From: Pisaster brevispinus
Lineage: Eukaryota; Echinodermata; Asteroidea; Forcipulatida; Asteriidae
Length of the DNA: 64,000 nt
NCBI GenBank assembly: GCA_023634235.1
Contig: JAMKCF010000002.1
Span: 13,325,091-13,389,090 of the forward strand
Direction: 5' to 3'
Shown here: piece after piece, positions 12,301 through 24,800 of the stretch
Layout: every line of letters begins with the position of its first letter
Position numbering within the stretch: the first letter of the stretch is position 1
Position numbers and translations under genes: made by a program
The notes under the pieces: generated by a model
What the model saw: the letters and a program-made list of their open reading frames with translations, nothing else
What the model was told of the DNA's origin: nothing
Databases searched by the model: none

Positions 12301-15300
12301 TCGGGACTTTATAAAAGAAATATGAGTGAAAGTCCTATTTTTCTGCAGATTCCTCTGTAACCCTGGTTTTTGCTATCATGCTTACTGGAATGTTTAATGG
12401 TGCACCTTGACACTGCTGACCCAATATTAACATCAAGGCCAGAAAAATGGTTCGATCAACAAAAAAAATAACTTGAGAAAATGCCTCTGGGAAGGAAATA
12501 GAAGAAGAAGAAAAAAAGACCTATAGAGTCTGGCACCACGCCAACCAGTGGTGCGATCCAAATGCAGATTGATTTCTCTAGACAAGGGAGCCATGGCGAG
12601 CTGACCTGTACCAGCCGCTGTACATTGCCATGTGTATGGTCTATCTACATGAAGGTCATTGTGCATGATGTAATTATAGGAAGCGTCTACACAGATTGTA
12701 CCGGCAGGGAAGTGTTAATTCCTGTGCGCCTGCTTTTACTCGTACCACCCTGATCATTGACTGACATAATCATATCTCCAACAGAAGAAAACAAATTGCC
12801 GGTGACCAAACTTACGTAAAGTTTAAAATATGATATTCATCCTATTTAAAGTCTGATTTCCAACTTGTTTGCCCTTGGGAAAAATTAGTGAAATTGATGA
12901 TCCAATAGCCTGAAAGGTCTAATAAAGCCTACACCACACACAGACGGTTTTGATCAGCCCTTGATGTTCTCAATAAGATAATCCTACTTCAATAACATGT
13001 TCCTACTTTTTTTAAAAGACCAAATATACTGTTCACTGTACATGTACCTTGCATTTCATAATGGATTGAAGGATGATAGATTTGAAAGCGGACAAATGTT
13101 CTGTGTATTTTCTATCCAAATTGCTACAGTGTAACAATAAGGGCTCAAGTTTATTTATTTATTTATTTTTCTTTTTTGGGGGGGGAGCACATCAACATAA
13201 TATGGCAGGGCTTGTATCTCAATATGTTTACTGGCCCAGAAATATTTTTACAAGACCAGAATCAAAATGAGAAAAAACAACTTCCTGATACAGTTTAACA
13301 TGAATTTGACTGTTTGTACAAGCTTGATGACATGCTTGATGACATGTAAGGGAAGATTAATCTCATTTGTCTTTATGGGTGTGAAGTATTTTTCATTACT
13401 CAATAGAACTGAAAAGTACTATAAGACTTAAAGTCAACATTTGGACATAATCTGTTTCTGTTCAAGATATTACACAGTAATGTATTGTTATTGAATCAAA
13501 ACAACACTAGAGCATCAGACTTGTCCAGTCATGAGTCTACTGGCCTGAGGCTAAAACCACTGGCCTCGGGCCTGCAGTCCAGTGTAAAATTTGAGCCCTG
13601 AAAAGTTTTGAATTTTGCGATGCAGCTCGGTCATGTGACAAAAATTTTAATAGTTGGTAAAACCCTCCAAGCACTTTTTTACATGTCATTGAAAGTCGAA
13701 CACAGTTTTACGTTGAGTGTTGAGTGTGCCAGAATTATTATAAAATAATTGAGCGTACATACTACTGTTTCAGTAGTTTTTAATTTAAACAAAGCTGCAG
13801 GGTTTGTCCTGCAGTGACTTAGCCAAAGGAAATCAGTTATCTTGTCGTGTTACCAGTCTGCCAGCTTTTTCACTGGTTCATATTTTTGGTTCCCTTGTCA
13901 ACAATGGGGGCAGTTGTAATTTGAAGCAGTTAATGAATCATACATTGTACGTGATAACTGATAATACATGTAGTACAAGTGTAGCAGTGGGAGTTTAATT
14001 TAAACTAGCCAGCTGGATTAGTTGGACAGAACTTGGACTGGTCCTTTGGTTTTATTAACTGGCATTTAGCCAGTGGACCACTCCCAAAGGAGAACACGGA
14101 AGCTGTTTGCTTGGTTGTAGTAAACAAGAATCTCTCATGAGAAGGCGTGCCAATTCGGAATTCCGCAACTCACCCCCCCCCCCCTCCCCCCACCCCCGAT
14201 AGTCATACTCGTCACACGAGTTGGAAAAAATAGAAGACTGAATATGTACTGGATAGTTAGAATACGTATTACGGAAGGTTTTTTAATTGCCTTATTAATC
14301 CTTTAATTGTCTTATTAATCCTTTAATTGTCTTATTAATTGTCTTATTAATCCTCTTGTTCACTCTGGCAGGGTTCTTACTGGGCAATAGATCAGAATCC
14401 TCAAGACGACCCTCTCCCTACGAAACAGAAGCTACGGAAAAGAAGAAACAGTGATCGAGTAAGTTAAAAATCTCTGCCCAACGATTCAATGACCTCTTGA
14501 ACTTGGCATTTATTTCCATGATAAATTGCCTACAAGAGAAACCTCGGTCCTGCAAGCAAAGACCGTTCTATTCCAACTGTTGCCGCCTTAAATGATATTG
14601 GTCAAGTTTTCATCGGTTAACCTCGTTTTGTAAAGCGATCTCCCTCTTCACATCCAACATGCTACCAAAATTGCAGGACTCCTCTAAAAAGGATTTCTGG
14701 TCCAACTCATCGTAGTTCTTCCTCTTGGTTCTTTTGAGCGCTTACAGACTAAATTATCCTGAAGGTATAAGGCACGACTCAAAATTATATAAACATTATT
14801 GTTATTGTTATTTCAAATTTGTATTATTAAGTTCAACAATGATTTATTGTTTCAACCCTAAATCCCCCCACCCCCCCCCCAAAAAAAAAATACATATATA
14901 TATATACATATATTTAAAACGACCAAACAAATGATAATAAATAAATAAATAAAACATACCTGTATAACAAATTTCAAAATCCTTCCCTGAATATTTACCC
15001 AAGGTAATTCAGTTTATCGGAATCAAGCGAACAATAATTGGCAGGGGGGGGGAAGCTTGCCAGTTGGCATGCCCAAAGATGCGACTGTTAACTAATGCAT
15101 GGTTTTAATGGATTTGGGTGGGCCCAAGAAGTAGGCCTAAGTGCTTCTAGTCTTTTCTCAAATGCTTTAATGTACAGAAATCACCCAATCGTTTCAGAAA
15201 AATTTATGTTGATTGAATAATTCGAACCCTTTTCTTGTTATTTTTATATTTATTAGACGAGTACATACATTTTTTTTTTTTGTAATCAGTGAGCTTTAAA

Positions 15301-18300
15301 GTTTGAACAGTTACAGCACACAATGATGTAGCCAACAAATCCTCTAATTGGCTTCTGTTTTTGTTATAATTGTCTCTCTGCTCACAGATTCTCATTCAAA
15401 ATTATGCATGAACTTGTGTATTTATAGTATTCGTAATGTTATGTGTGCTGCGTGTATAATATGCAAGAATGAACACAATGGTTGATGCCATATGGCACTT
15501 AAGAACCGTGACCTTTTCGTGACCTCAACACTTCAAGGGCATCCCTCACTGAATTAATATTGGAAGGAAGTGTACAAAATAAAAATCACATTATGCAAAG
15601 TTGTTCTGATCTGAAAACTCATTTAGTGTTGTGTGAACTCAACACTTACAGGGCAGTCACGTCGCGGAAGTTGTTGTATTTTTCAAGAAAATATGGATTT
15701 GTTGGGTAGGATTAGATATGAAATATAATTCCAGTGACCATTTTACAATTTGTGGGTTCGTGATTGCCGAGAAAAACGAGCAAATGGTGACATTTTTCAG
15801 CTCTCAGACAAGACCTTGTTATGTTAAAACTCATACATTCAAACGATAGTCGGCCGGCAATCACCTTAAAAATGTTACAAAATTGCATTTTCTCTTTTAA
15901 GAGAACTTATACCTTTGGTTTTTGGAACCGTTCGTTTGTTTTAACCCTGTATGTAAATGTTGACGGAGCGATTATGCCCACGCAGGAAGAAAATCTGTAA
16001 TTGGAATACACAATCTGAGAAACGTTAGCCACAGTAACGTTTCTCAGGTTCAAATTTTGGGGGATAAAAACTGATATCTTTTCATAACCACATTACTTCA
16101 AGGTGAAATGATTCTCAAAATGCTTTATATTACCGAAAGCTGCTGTACTTCTAACCGAGTAAGTTTTTATTGCCATTGATTTTAAGAGTGATTACCAAAC
16201 GTAAACAGAGACCCTTTAAAACGAAATAGCTCTGGCGAAAGGATTCCACTGGATACTTCGGAATAATATGTACTTTCAGTCAATTAAGTTATTTTGTAGT
16301 AATTTGGAATTGTTTTTTAAAAAAAACATGTCTGCGAATGATGTATTCTGCCTGTTTAATACAACCCCGTGGCTAATTTCTGAAGACTAAAAGATTGCCC
16401 CACAGTTTGGAAAAAACCTGGGAAGGACCCTGTGACATTGAAAACTGGAGGATAGAACTTTGAATTTACTTAATTCCAGTGACCTGTTAAGCATGTTTGC
16501 ACAAGTAGCGTGGAAGTCCAAGGCGACAGGTTCAGTGGCTGTGAACTTTCACTTCTGGGATTGCTACAATGTACCGTCGACTCTCGTTACAACAAGATTG
16601 CTGGGTCTGGCCAAACTACTTCTTTTTTATAGCAGGCAGACACCAAAACAAAGTAACAAAAGCAGAAATGAGATTCCGGACAATCAGAATGTACTTTTTA
16701 TTTCAGCAGAAACTCTTTTATAAAAAGGGCTGACTGTACACGTGTCCTACACGTTCACGGAATGAAGGTTTGGCACAATATCAGAGTTCAACGACCTGTT
16801 AAACTGTTCCCCACCAGGTTCCCCTTGAACGAAATCCGTGGCAGACAGATTGACTTCATGGAATTGAGGAATGAGTTGGGTTGAGTTATCACAGTGTAGA
16901 ATCAATCCGTGTACAACATGTTGATGTCCGTCGTGGTATTGAAATGGAGGCTGGTGCCGGTGAAGTGGTATGAGACTTCACTGGCTGTAATATAATGCAT
17001 TTACTGTGCATTATGTAGTTCGCATAAAAGCTATTAAGCATTTCCTGCAACGTTTTACATGATTGGTTCTTTTATGAGTTGTGGAAGTTTCAATGGGAAA
17101 GTACATACCAGAACCAATTTTTTATTTCTGTGAAATGTTTTCTTGTGAAATGGTTTCGTAAATCGAGAAAAAGCTGTATCTGAAAAGTAACTATAAGATG
17201 TGTTTACGTGATGAAAAATTATGCACGGTTCTCACAATTTTCACAGGCAAATCACTCGGGTGGGATTCAAACCCACGACCTTTGCATTGCTACAGCAGAT
17301 GGATTACCACCAGACCACCGAGCTAGCCCAAAAGTACTGAGTATACAGTGCTTTAATACACATTGGTGTAAGGGTAAAAACAGAGTTCTTTCCAGGTTTT
17401 GTTCAAAACTGTGGGGCATTCTGGACCAATATTTTTTATTTTTCGGCAGAAGCACGCTAAATTGAAACAACATCTTCGGAATGTTTTCTACTTGGTGTTT
17501 ATCTTGGTTTAAAATCCCTACTGTTCAATCTGGAGCCTTCTTCATGGTTTTCGCTAAAAAAAAATTGAGGGAAAAAAAATATATATATATCTATTAATTT
17601 AGTTTGTTTCCTGTATCGGCCAAAATGTGCAGCTTGTACATGGGGAGAACCCTGATTAAATCATGTTTTGATTTTACGCTAATTGAGACCACTGTAGAAG
17701 TTGGCTCTGAGGAAAGTGCAAAAAGCCCATCTCAACAATAGCATAGCAGTTTATACATGTAGTTCTTCTTGTTTAAACTTCTTAAACTGATGTTGAGTAG
17801 CACCTAATTACACATGTAGTAGAAACGACGCATGCTGGTATTGCATTATTGAATTCATCAATAAAATAATTGATTAAAAATATTATGGCCTTCACCGTTT
17901 TAAGAACAGTCATTGACACTTTGAAAGAGAACTGCGCCTGTATTGGCTTTATGCCAGGTCAAAAATGTTATTGTTGTCGAAATCATGTCTTCATTATTCT
18001 AAAGTTAACTCCAGTGGATACGCCTCGTTGTTGTGTCGGCGGAAGAGGATATGAATGATGAAATAGAAACTATAAGTCTATTTTGGAATTTATTTTTTAT
18101 TTTGTCAATGTGATTGATATATATTGGACTCGGCTGTTAGTGTGAGCGTGTACACATGTATATCACATGGGAGGGAAGCCCTCGGGGTTGAGAATGTCAA
18201 GACTACTTTTATTATATGCATTGTCAGTAACTGGGAAATCCCACACCAGTTTTTTGCTTTCAGTACAAACACAGATGTGTGAGTCGATATTTAACAAATG

Positions 18301-21300
18301 CTGTGTATTTTTACTGGGCCCGGTCAGGGTCAAGTGGTCAGTAACGGTTAATATGAAAGAGGTTAATATGAAAGACACTTTGAGCTGTGAAGGTCAAATG
18401 TCACATGAGCATTGACATAGTGCGTGTACACTTGCAGTACCTGTAATTAGTCACTGCTTGGTGAAGCAAGCCAGATTCCGTTAACACATCCAAGTCAATT
18501 ACACAACTGAATCCATAGATTTTGCCTGACTGGCAGTCCCTCCTGTTCAAGGTTTTTTCGCCGGACAGCGGGAATTGATAAATACCATTTCCTTGTGACT
18601 GAATAATCGAGAGTTGAAACTAATTTTGAGTTGAACAAAGAAAAAGAAATTGACTGGAGCTGGAATTGAACCTCCTGATTTGTGACCTCCGGATTAACAT
18701 GCCAACACTCTACCAACTGAGCTATCTCATATCGACAGTCTCCCAATTTTGTCAGTATCTTTCTTTGAGGGTGCCAGTCAGAAGCCATTCAACCTGTAAC
18801 TGCCATATGACTAAGGATCACACCTAGTTTGATACAACCTGGGAAGCGGCAGGAGGGGGATCACCTTAAGTTAAAGGGGATGCAACTTTTTGTTTCAAAT
18901 ATCAAGTAATAAACCCTTGATATTTGAAAAATTTGTAAACTGTCTGAATTTGTTAATTAAGTATACTTTTACTCTGATGGAGAAGGGTGTATCAAACTGG
19001 TGCCCATCAAACACCCCTCAAATGTTTCAAAATGATATTTCAACTTGGTGTTTGTGAGACTCATTCAAAGTCAAAACACAGCTACCCCAAATACTGTCCT
19101 ATCTGCAGGTATCTTATATTACCGCCTTCGGACTGTACACCAAATCACCCAACCCTAATTTCAGAGGCCAAATAGAGGGTGAAACAGGAGTATTGTTTGC
19201 GTCGGGTACAGCTGTTTGCCAAAAACACCTACATTATTTCACTCAAACAGAATCCCCTACCCCTCCCTCCTCCTGTATTTGACTTAAATGCATCTTTATT
19301 TAGTACGAAACCCTAGCTAAAACAGTACACTGATTTGTTTTGTATTTATCTCCTCTCCTTCAGTCTTCACCATACAGTCCTGATGACAGTCTACATAGCT
19401 CAGGAGCAAGCCTAACTGGAATGGTATCACCGACACTAGCGCAAGTTAATATCATCCCCCAGGCTGCCATTCTCCAACAACAGGTATGTGGCGGGGCACG
19501 CTCAATAGACGAGCGAGGGCCTGGCTGGAGGGAAGGGAGAGGTGTGCGGTAGTAGGCAGTCGTTAATTTGGCAGTTGTTAATTTGGCAGTTGGTAGTTTC
19601 AAAGTCACATAACACTGAAAATGTTTTCTCTTCCAAGCCAAAATAGCTGGGAACCAGTCGTAACATTACACTTGCACTTTGGCCGGTAACCCACTTCTGC
19701 TAAGCGACACTTTTCTGCATTGAGCAAGTTTTTCTTCTGCAGTCTAATGTGGTTTACTAGTGTTAACTTGTAATCTCACTCACACATGACTCAAGGGAGA
19801 GTCTGCTGGACTCAAGTTCTGGCGTGTCTGGCGTTGTCTGAGTGTGGGTTCGGGTCCCGTTAGCGGCACTTGTGCCACTGAGCAAGACACTTTCCCAGGA
19901 TTGCGATGGCCTTCGAATGGGATGTACATTGTAAAGGAACCCAGTACATTTCTTGTATTAAAGAGAAGGGGCTTTCCCCGGTGCTTTTGACAGGGATTCG
20001 TTGGCGAAATGCACCACCTCACCTTGTAAACCCTTTCATGGTGTTTTATTGTTAACATCATTCTTGAGTACATGTATCTCCGCCTGATTTGATAACTCCG
20101 CACCATGAGTGTTTAACACGTTGACTGCCGCCTACGAGTATATTCGTAGTAACAGGTGTAACGGATTCTGCCACTACGAGTATACTCGTAGAGAATGAAA
20201 GGTTTTTGTATTGTTAGTTGAATACACTGGCATCACTGAGAACGCAACAAATACGCTTCTGGCAGTGGTGAGGACATACATGTACATCCTTAGAATTTGT
20301 ATGTTCAAATTATTTTAAAAAAAGTGTATTTGCTGTTGGTATGCGCGCATGCGCACCACACTTGGCAAATGGGAACGCCCTACGAATCTATGACCGGCAG
20401 TCAACGTGTTAAGAAAGACATGGTGCATAATAATTGTACACTGTTTCTATTCTTATTCAAATATTGATTGAATTCCTGTCTGCTCACACAGCTTCAGCTT
20501 TTACAGCAGCAACAGCAGCAACAGCAGCAGGCAGCGGGGCAAGACATCGGAACGAAGCTGTTTGAGTCCAACCCTAATATTGAGGACCTCAGCGCCTCCT
20601 TCAGGAGCTTGTATAAATCAGTATTTGAAAATTCCATGAGTAAGTGTCCCTTCGGGGAAAAATACCCCCCCCCCCCAAAAAAAAAAAAAAAAAAAGTCTG
20701 TGTTGAATTTCATGCATGAAAATAGAATAAGCTGTTGCAAACTGCTTACCAACCCAAAGGACCTGTGGTACAAATACATGATACTCTTCCTACTTAAGTC
20801 TAATTTCCATGTTTTTTGTTTTTGTTTGTTTGTTCGTTTGGGTTTTTTTCCCTCTGAAAATGGTTAATAAACAGTGTGAAAAGTACAATATAAAGTCTAT
20901 ACCATATGGCATAATGTTCAAAGCCTACATGTACTTCCCACAACATAAATTCGGTCACAATTTGAACTTTTGTAAAGTTTGTTTTAAGGTCACACAAGAT
21001 GTTGTATCTAGTCCAGATGCATTATAAAATAGGGGCCAACGTGTCTGCAGGGTGCAAAATATCCACTGGATCACCGGCCCGGGTCTTGTAGTATATGCAA
21101 ATGGGCCAGTAACCTCACAACCAAACAGGTCCAGCAGGCTAGTGTTTTTTTTCCCAAGCCATAATTTATAAGATCTAGTGATTCATACTTTTCAAGTCAA
21201 AACTTCTTCTAAAAAGCTTTGCAAATTTAACGAGAAGGAAGTTGTTCTGTCTTGTAACAAATACTTTGTGGTCCAGCATGTCCAGAAAAAAAGTTCTGAG

Positions 21301-24226
21301 ATACAAGACCCTGCCGCAGATTTCACAAAACTTTACGCAGCTGCGTCAGTCCACTTGCGCAACTTTTGTCGCGTCAGCTGTGCACCACTAACACAAGAAA
21401 ATCTTGCACAAGTGGACTTGCACTATTGCGTAAAGTTTCATGAAAATGGCTGCTGGGCCCAAATTGTACGGCAGAATTCAGCACTTACGGCTACCTTTAA
21501 AGCACCGAATTCTACCGCAGAATTCTACAGCCCGCTTGTTTAGTGGAGGTCTCTAGAAATTCAAGTCGTAGTCTTTGTTGACTGTGTGTCTCTGTAGATG
21601 GCCCTTTGGCCCAGTTCCATCAGGTGGACAGTGCAAGCGCCTCCCCTCAACAGTCCCTGATCGGATCTCCCAACGGGAACCAGCTCCAGCAATCACAGCA
21701 GTATCTAGGTGAGTACTCAAAGCGGCTCCCACAGGTGAGATTCAAGATGCCCTATCAAATTCAAGGCAGAAGAGTAACCAGGAATCTTTGTGAGTTCATC
21801 AGAATCCATCACTCAAACCTGGTGCATGCTTTGCCCATGTGGAATGCGATTGAAATAAATCCATCAAAAGCTACCTAAAACCAGGGCTCAACGTCACAGC
21901 TCTGCCGCAGGTTACTCTGTTCCCTATTTTACAGGGTAAGCTCCAGATTTCTGAGCTAGCTGTGTCTGCGGAGAGCGCACGCTATTGCTGGCCTCCAATT
22001 AAACACCCAGATGAAGAGAAGCAAATTATGGTTAAGTGTCTTCTTCGAGGACGATTCCACATGACAGGCGTTGAATTTCGTCTTTGAGAGAGGGCAAGGT
22101 CATTTTCATTTTGCATGGGGCGTTTCCATTGCAAAATCTTGAGAGTCTAAAAGAAGCTATTTGAAGGGGCACCAAGGCCAAGACCAGGGCAAACAGAGTG
22201 ACTAGTTTTTAAACTGTACACTTTTAATTCTCTTGAAAGGTCAATCGAGTTTGAACAGCTCCAACCTAGACTGGCTACAGAATCTTGACCTGTTGAAGGA
22301 GAGTGTCAGAATGACCAACTGGTCTGATGTGGACGTCTCACAATTCCAAGGTAAGTTGAGCCGAGAGATCATCTCCATGTAGGTAAATATTTGATGAGAT
22401 GGAGGGAAAAAGGGTTTTGCTTAGCAAAGAACAGTTCAGCTTAATAAGAGTAGGTTAAGACCAAACCATTCAGTGTAAAGTGCTTTCATTATGCAGTTTA
22501 CTTAGCAGTTTTTGCGTAGCTCTTGGAAATCGAATTTTACGTTGCCAGAACAGGGTTGCAAGAACACTCCCCTGATTGTCTTCTGTGTTTTGTTTTTTTT
22601 CCCCCACAACTAGGTTTGATGGAGAGTATGAAGCAAGCGGACATGAAGAACTGGTCCCTAGAGCCTGCCCAGTTTGCCGACCTCGCTTCATCTCTCAATC
22701 AGTTCTTCCAGCAGACGGGCCTGCTGTCAAACAGCACCAACCTGCTTGGGTTGAGTCTGGGCGGGACATCCGCTACGTCTGCATCAGGTAAGACGCCAAT
22801 AATAATTGTAACTTGATGTTTAATATTAAAAAAGTCGCATCCTCTTAAGGTGATCCCTTGGCTGCCGCTTCCCAGGTTGTATCGTAAAATTGGGTGTGAT
22901 CCCTGGCTACACGGCAGCTTACGGTTGAAAGGCTTCTGACTGGCACCCCTGAACAAAGAAATGGACTAATAGGGCTGGATAGCTCAGTTGGTAGAGCGCC
23001 GGTATGTTAATCCGGAGGAAGTCCAGTCAATTTTTCTTTGTCCAAACCAAAATTATTTAATAACAATAATATTGATCACATTTCCTGGAAGTCAACCCTC
23101 CTACTGTCTGTCCATTCCGTATCATCCACTGTGGTTTTGAGTGATTGTAAACTATGCCAGCCTGTAACGTGATGTCATGCGGTGAATGCAACCACACAGT
23201 ACACACACGTGCACAGTTAGTTCTATGCACAGTTGTGCCACCCTACACAACCCCATGCAGTTGAAGTGTTTCAAACGGTCAGTCAACTCACTGGATAATG
23301 TTGACGAAGAGTAGGGGTAGGGTTAATAGTTTTGCTTGATATCCAGTCCTGGGCGATTTCCAACACTTTCTCAATTCTCTTTGGAGCGTACAACCTCAAG
23401 ATGCCAATGAGCACAACATTTTCTCGGCTATTGCAGGTCGCCAGTTGTACACCCAGATGAAAAGTAATAATGGACGCTTGTATAGCGCCGGTATCTGCCA
23501 TGGGGCAAGAACATTATCACCCCTGGTCACTGGGCCATTTATTTCATTCCTTAAACCATCACAGCTTCTTGGGGAGTATACAGCCTGTGCTGCCCAAGTA
23601 TGTAGCGCACTCAGCTAAATCAATCACAAGAACCATCTCTGCCCTCTGGGGTATCCATTTACTCCTTGGTGAAGAGAAGCAACTATAGTTAAGTGTCTTG
23701 CTCAAGGAGACAATTGTCATGACTGGGATTCCAACCCACACTCCAATGACATAGCCGCAAGAGCTTGAGTCTGGCGCAGTAGTCCGTGCAGCCATGACGG
23801 GCCACAATTTAATGACAGTGAGGCATTTTTTGTCAAATGCCTGGTTTGAGGGTAGACATGATGAAGTACTTGGTAAAAGAAAGCCGGAGAAATTACTCAA
23901 ACAAACATCTCGCAAAAAACATCAAATTTTGTTGCTTTGTGATTTAATTTCCAGGGAGTGGTTTCAACAGCAGTCAACACAGTAATTACTCCAACTCCAC
24001 AACAGGTCACTCGTCTATCATGGGCTCACCCAACCTCCTCAGCCCCAACAATAGCTCCGCCTCGCTTGGTCTGTCCCCTCATCACAACATGTCCGTCAGC
24101 CCCCGCCATCAGACGACAATGCAGCCACCCAGGCAACACCAGGTCCCTACGGTTCATGTACAGACAGTCCCCAGCTTTCCAAACGATGTCGAGGAGGACA
24201 CGTTCGACTGGGATAGTATAGTATGA
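9391..24226 (+). CDS. FOXJ3: Fork-head transcription factor FoxJ2/3
   Basis: Nine coding exons with consistent phases: 9391-9762, 11245-11319, 14372-14458, 19364-19483, 20492-20639, 21598-21708, 22240-22350, 22614-22787 and 23955-24226. They total 1470 nt, 489 residues plus TGA. The conserved N-terminal [10 protein letters not shown] block is followed by the fork-head domain from about residue 78 to 172. [16 protein letters not shown] opens it, the recognition helix [13 protein letters not shown] starts exon 2, and GSYWAID is in exon 3. A glutamine run crosses the exon 4/5 junction. Further FOXJ2/3-specific blocks are [53 protein letters not shown], and the C-terminal DTFDWDSIV, which matches the end of vertebrate FOXJ3. 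It should be a nuclear DNA-binding regulator. It is shorter than human FOXJ3 (about 620 residues) and lacks the His/Pro-rich middle. FOXJ2 and FOXJ3 arose by vertebrate duplication, so this is probably the single ancestral type. Confidence 0.97.
10203..10283 (+). pseudogene. Decayed THAP-domain exon in FoxJ2/3 intron 1
   Basis: The 27-codon stretch starts [13 protein letters not shown] and ends with the THAP-like KSGISFY, then a GT donor (CAA|gtaact). THAP zinc fingers start with Met and an early Cys pair and have a SFHRFP-type motif at this spacing. The second half, including the AVPTIF-type motif and the Cys/His pair, is missing. It is more likely a remnant of a P-element-like transposon or a THAP gene fragment than a FoxJ exon. 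The call rests on pattern memory only. Confidence 0.4.
12102..12305. repeat. Family A fold-back element, FoxJ2/3 intron 2
   Basis: Starts CAGGGCCCAAATTCATAGAG, keeps GGCTGGTAACCTTAGACTGG in the middle, and decays at the right end. Confidence 0.75.
14281..14353 (+). repeat. Short AT-rich tandem repeat before FoxJ2/3 exon 3
   Basis: About three and a half copies of a CTTATTAATCCTTTAATTGT-type unit, ending 18 bp upstream of exon 3. It occupies the place where the branch point and pyrimidine tract of intron 2 should lie. Confidence 0.8.
17392..17655 (+). repeat. Dispersed repeat, family E
   Basis: TTCAAAACTGTGGGGCATTC, then CTACTTGGTGTTTATCTTGG and CTGTGCAATC-type blocks, ending GGGGAGAACCCTG. 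Copies are at 44378-44693, 60677-60936, 61902-62191 and, inverted, 62879-63285. Confidence 0.7.
18595..18872 (-). repeat. tRNA-derived SINE-like element, FoxJ2/3 intron 3
   Basis: Read on the minus strand it has a 5' part (GGTGATCC, CTTCCCAGGTTGTATC), then a tRNA-like A box (TAGCTCAGTTGGTAGAG), a CATGTTAATCCGGAGG loop and a B-box-like GAGGTTCAATTCC. The same composite is seen at 22843-23060, with parts at 4980-5160, 4845-4935 and 49475-49575. The acceptor stem does not pair, so it is not a tRNA gene. Confidence 0.7.
20113..20412. mobile_element. piggyBac-type MITE with TTAA target duplication (FoxJ2/3 intron 4)
   Basis: A 292-bp element (20117-20408) is flanked on both sides by TTAA. The ends TTAACACGTTGACTGCCG (left) and its exact reverse complement (right) form perfect terminal repeats. 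Two internal CTACGAGTAT-type palindromes lie near the left end. It has no coding capacity. TTAA duplications and such ends are typical of piggyBac or Kolobok non-autonomous elements. Confidence 0.8.
21318..21447. repeat. Fold-back repeat in FoxJ2/3 intron 5
   Basis: AAAACTTTACGCAG and CAGTCCACTTGCGCAA on the left pair with CAAGTGGACTTGCACTATTG and CGTAAAGTTTCATGAAAAT on the right; about 130 bp with mismatches. Confidence 0.65.
22843..23060 (+). repeat. tRNA-derived SINE-like element, FoxJ2/3 intron 8
   Basis: Same order of parts as the copy at 18595-18872 but on the plus strand: a CTTAAGGTGATCCC leader, TTCCCAGGTTGTATCG, then TAGCTCAGTTGGTAGAGCG and TTAATCCGGAGG. The B box is decayed. Confidence 0.7.
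23465..23806 (+). repeat. tRNA-related dispersed repeat, family D, FoxJ2/3 intron 8
   Basis: Begins with a TTGTATAGCGCCGGTATC-type head, continues with GGGGAGTATACAGCCTGTGC and CTTGCTCAAGGAGACAATTG, and ends with GGGATTCCAACCCACACTCC and AGCCATGACGGGCC. The last two match a tRNA T arm and 5' end read in reverse. No tRNA folds intact. Confidence 0.65.
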
Positions 24227-24748
24227 GGTCAGCAGGAGGGTCAAAAGGCTGGTCAATCTCAGTTTGGTTGTCACTTGAACAGCGGCACTTTTCGACACCA
24301 CGAGGAGCTCTGGCTTTGTCTGCGTCAGTTATTTTGAAAATGTGCACTTCAGAGCGGGGGTTCTTCAAACAGGGTAACGAAGTCCAAGCTGAAGCCGTTG
24401 TTTCAAAACCATCGATTTTTGATCACAGCGCAGCCATCTTGTTTTCTCTTCCTAGTTCAAACCAAAGTTTTAAAAAATGAGGCTGGGAGGGACAATGGTC
24501 TAAACCCCTTTTTATAAATTGAGAATTAACACTATCAGTGTCATTGTGTACACGGGGAATCGGACTAAGATGGCTGCATTGTGAAAGAAAGTCTGTTGCT
24601 CTTTTTTAGACCCACTTTTGGTCATTTAAAAACCACAGCATCGGAATTGGACGTCTCGAGCTATGGCTGAGCTGTACCCTTCAGCCGTAGCCAAATGGTG
24701 GGTTTAACAGAAGCCAGAGCCGATGGTGTGACGTCAAGTGCTGTAACG

Positions 24749-24800
24749 GCTGTCCCTCGATGTCGAGGGGAAATAGTCCTCCTTGACATCGAGGGACAGC
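24749..24800 (+). other. Stem-loop in the probable FoxJ2/3 3' UTR
   Basis: Left arm GCTGTCCCTCGATGTCGAGG pairs with CCTTGACATCGAGGGACAGC across a 12-nt loop. All 20 positions pair if the single G-T position is read as a G-U wobble in RNA. It begins about 520 nt after the stop codon. Confidence 0.8.
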
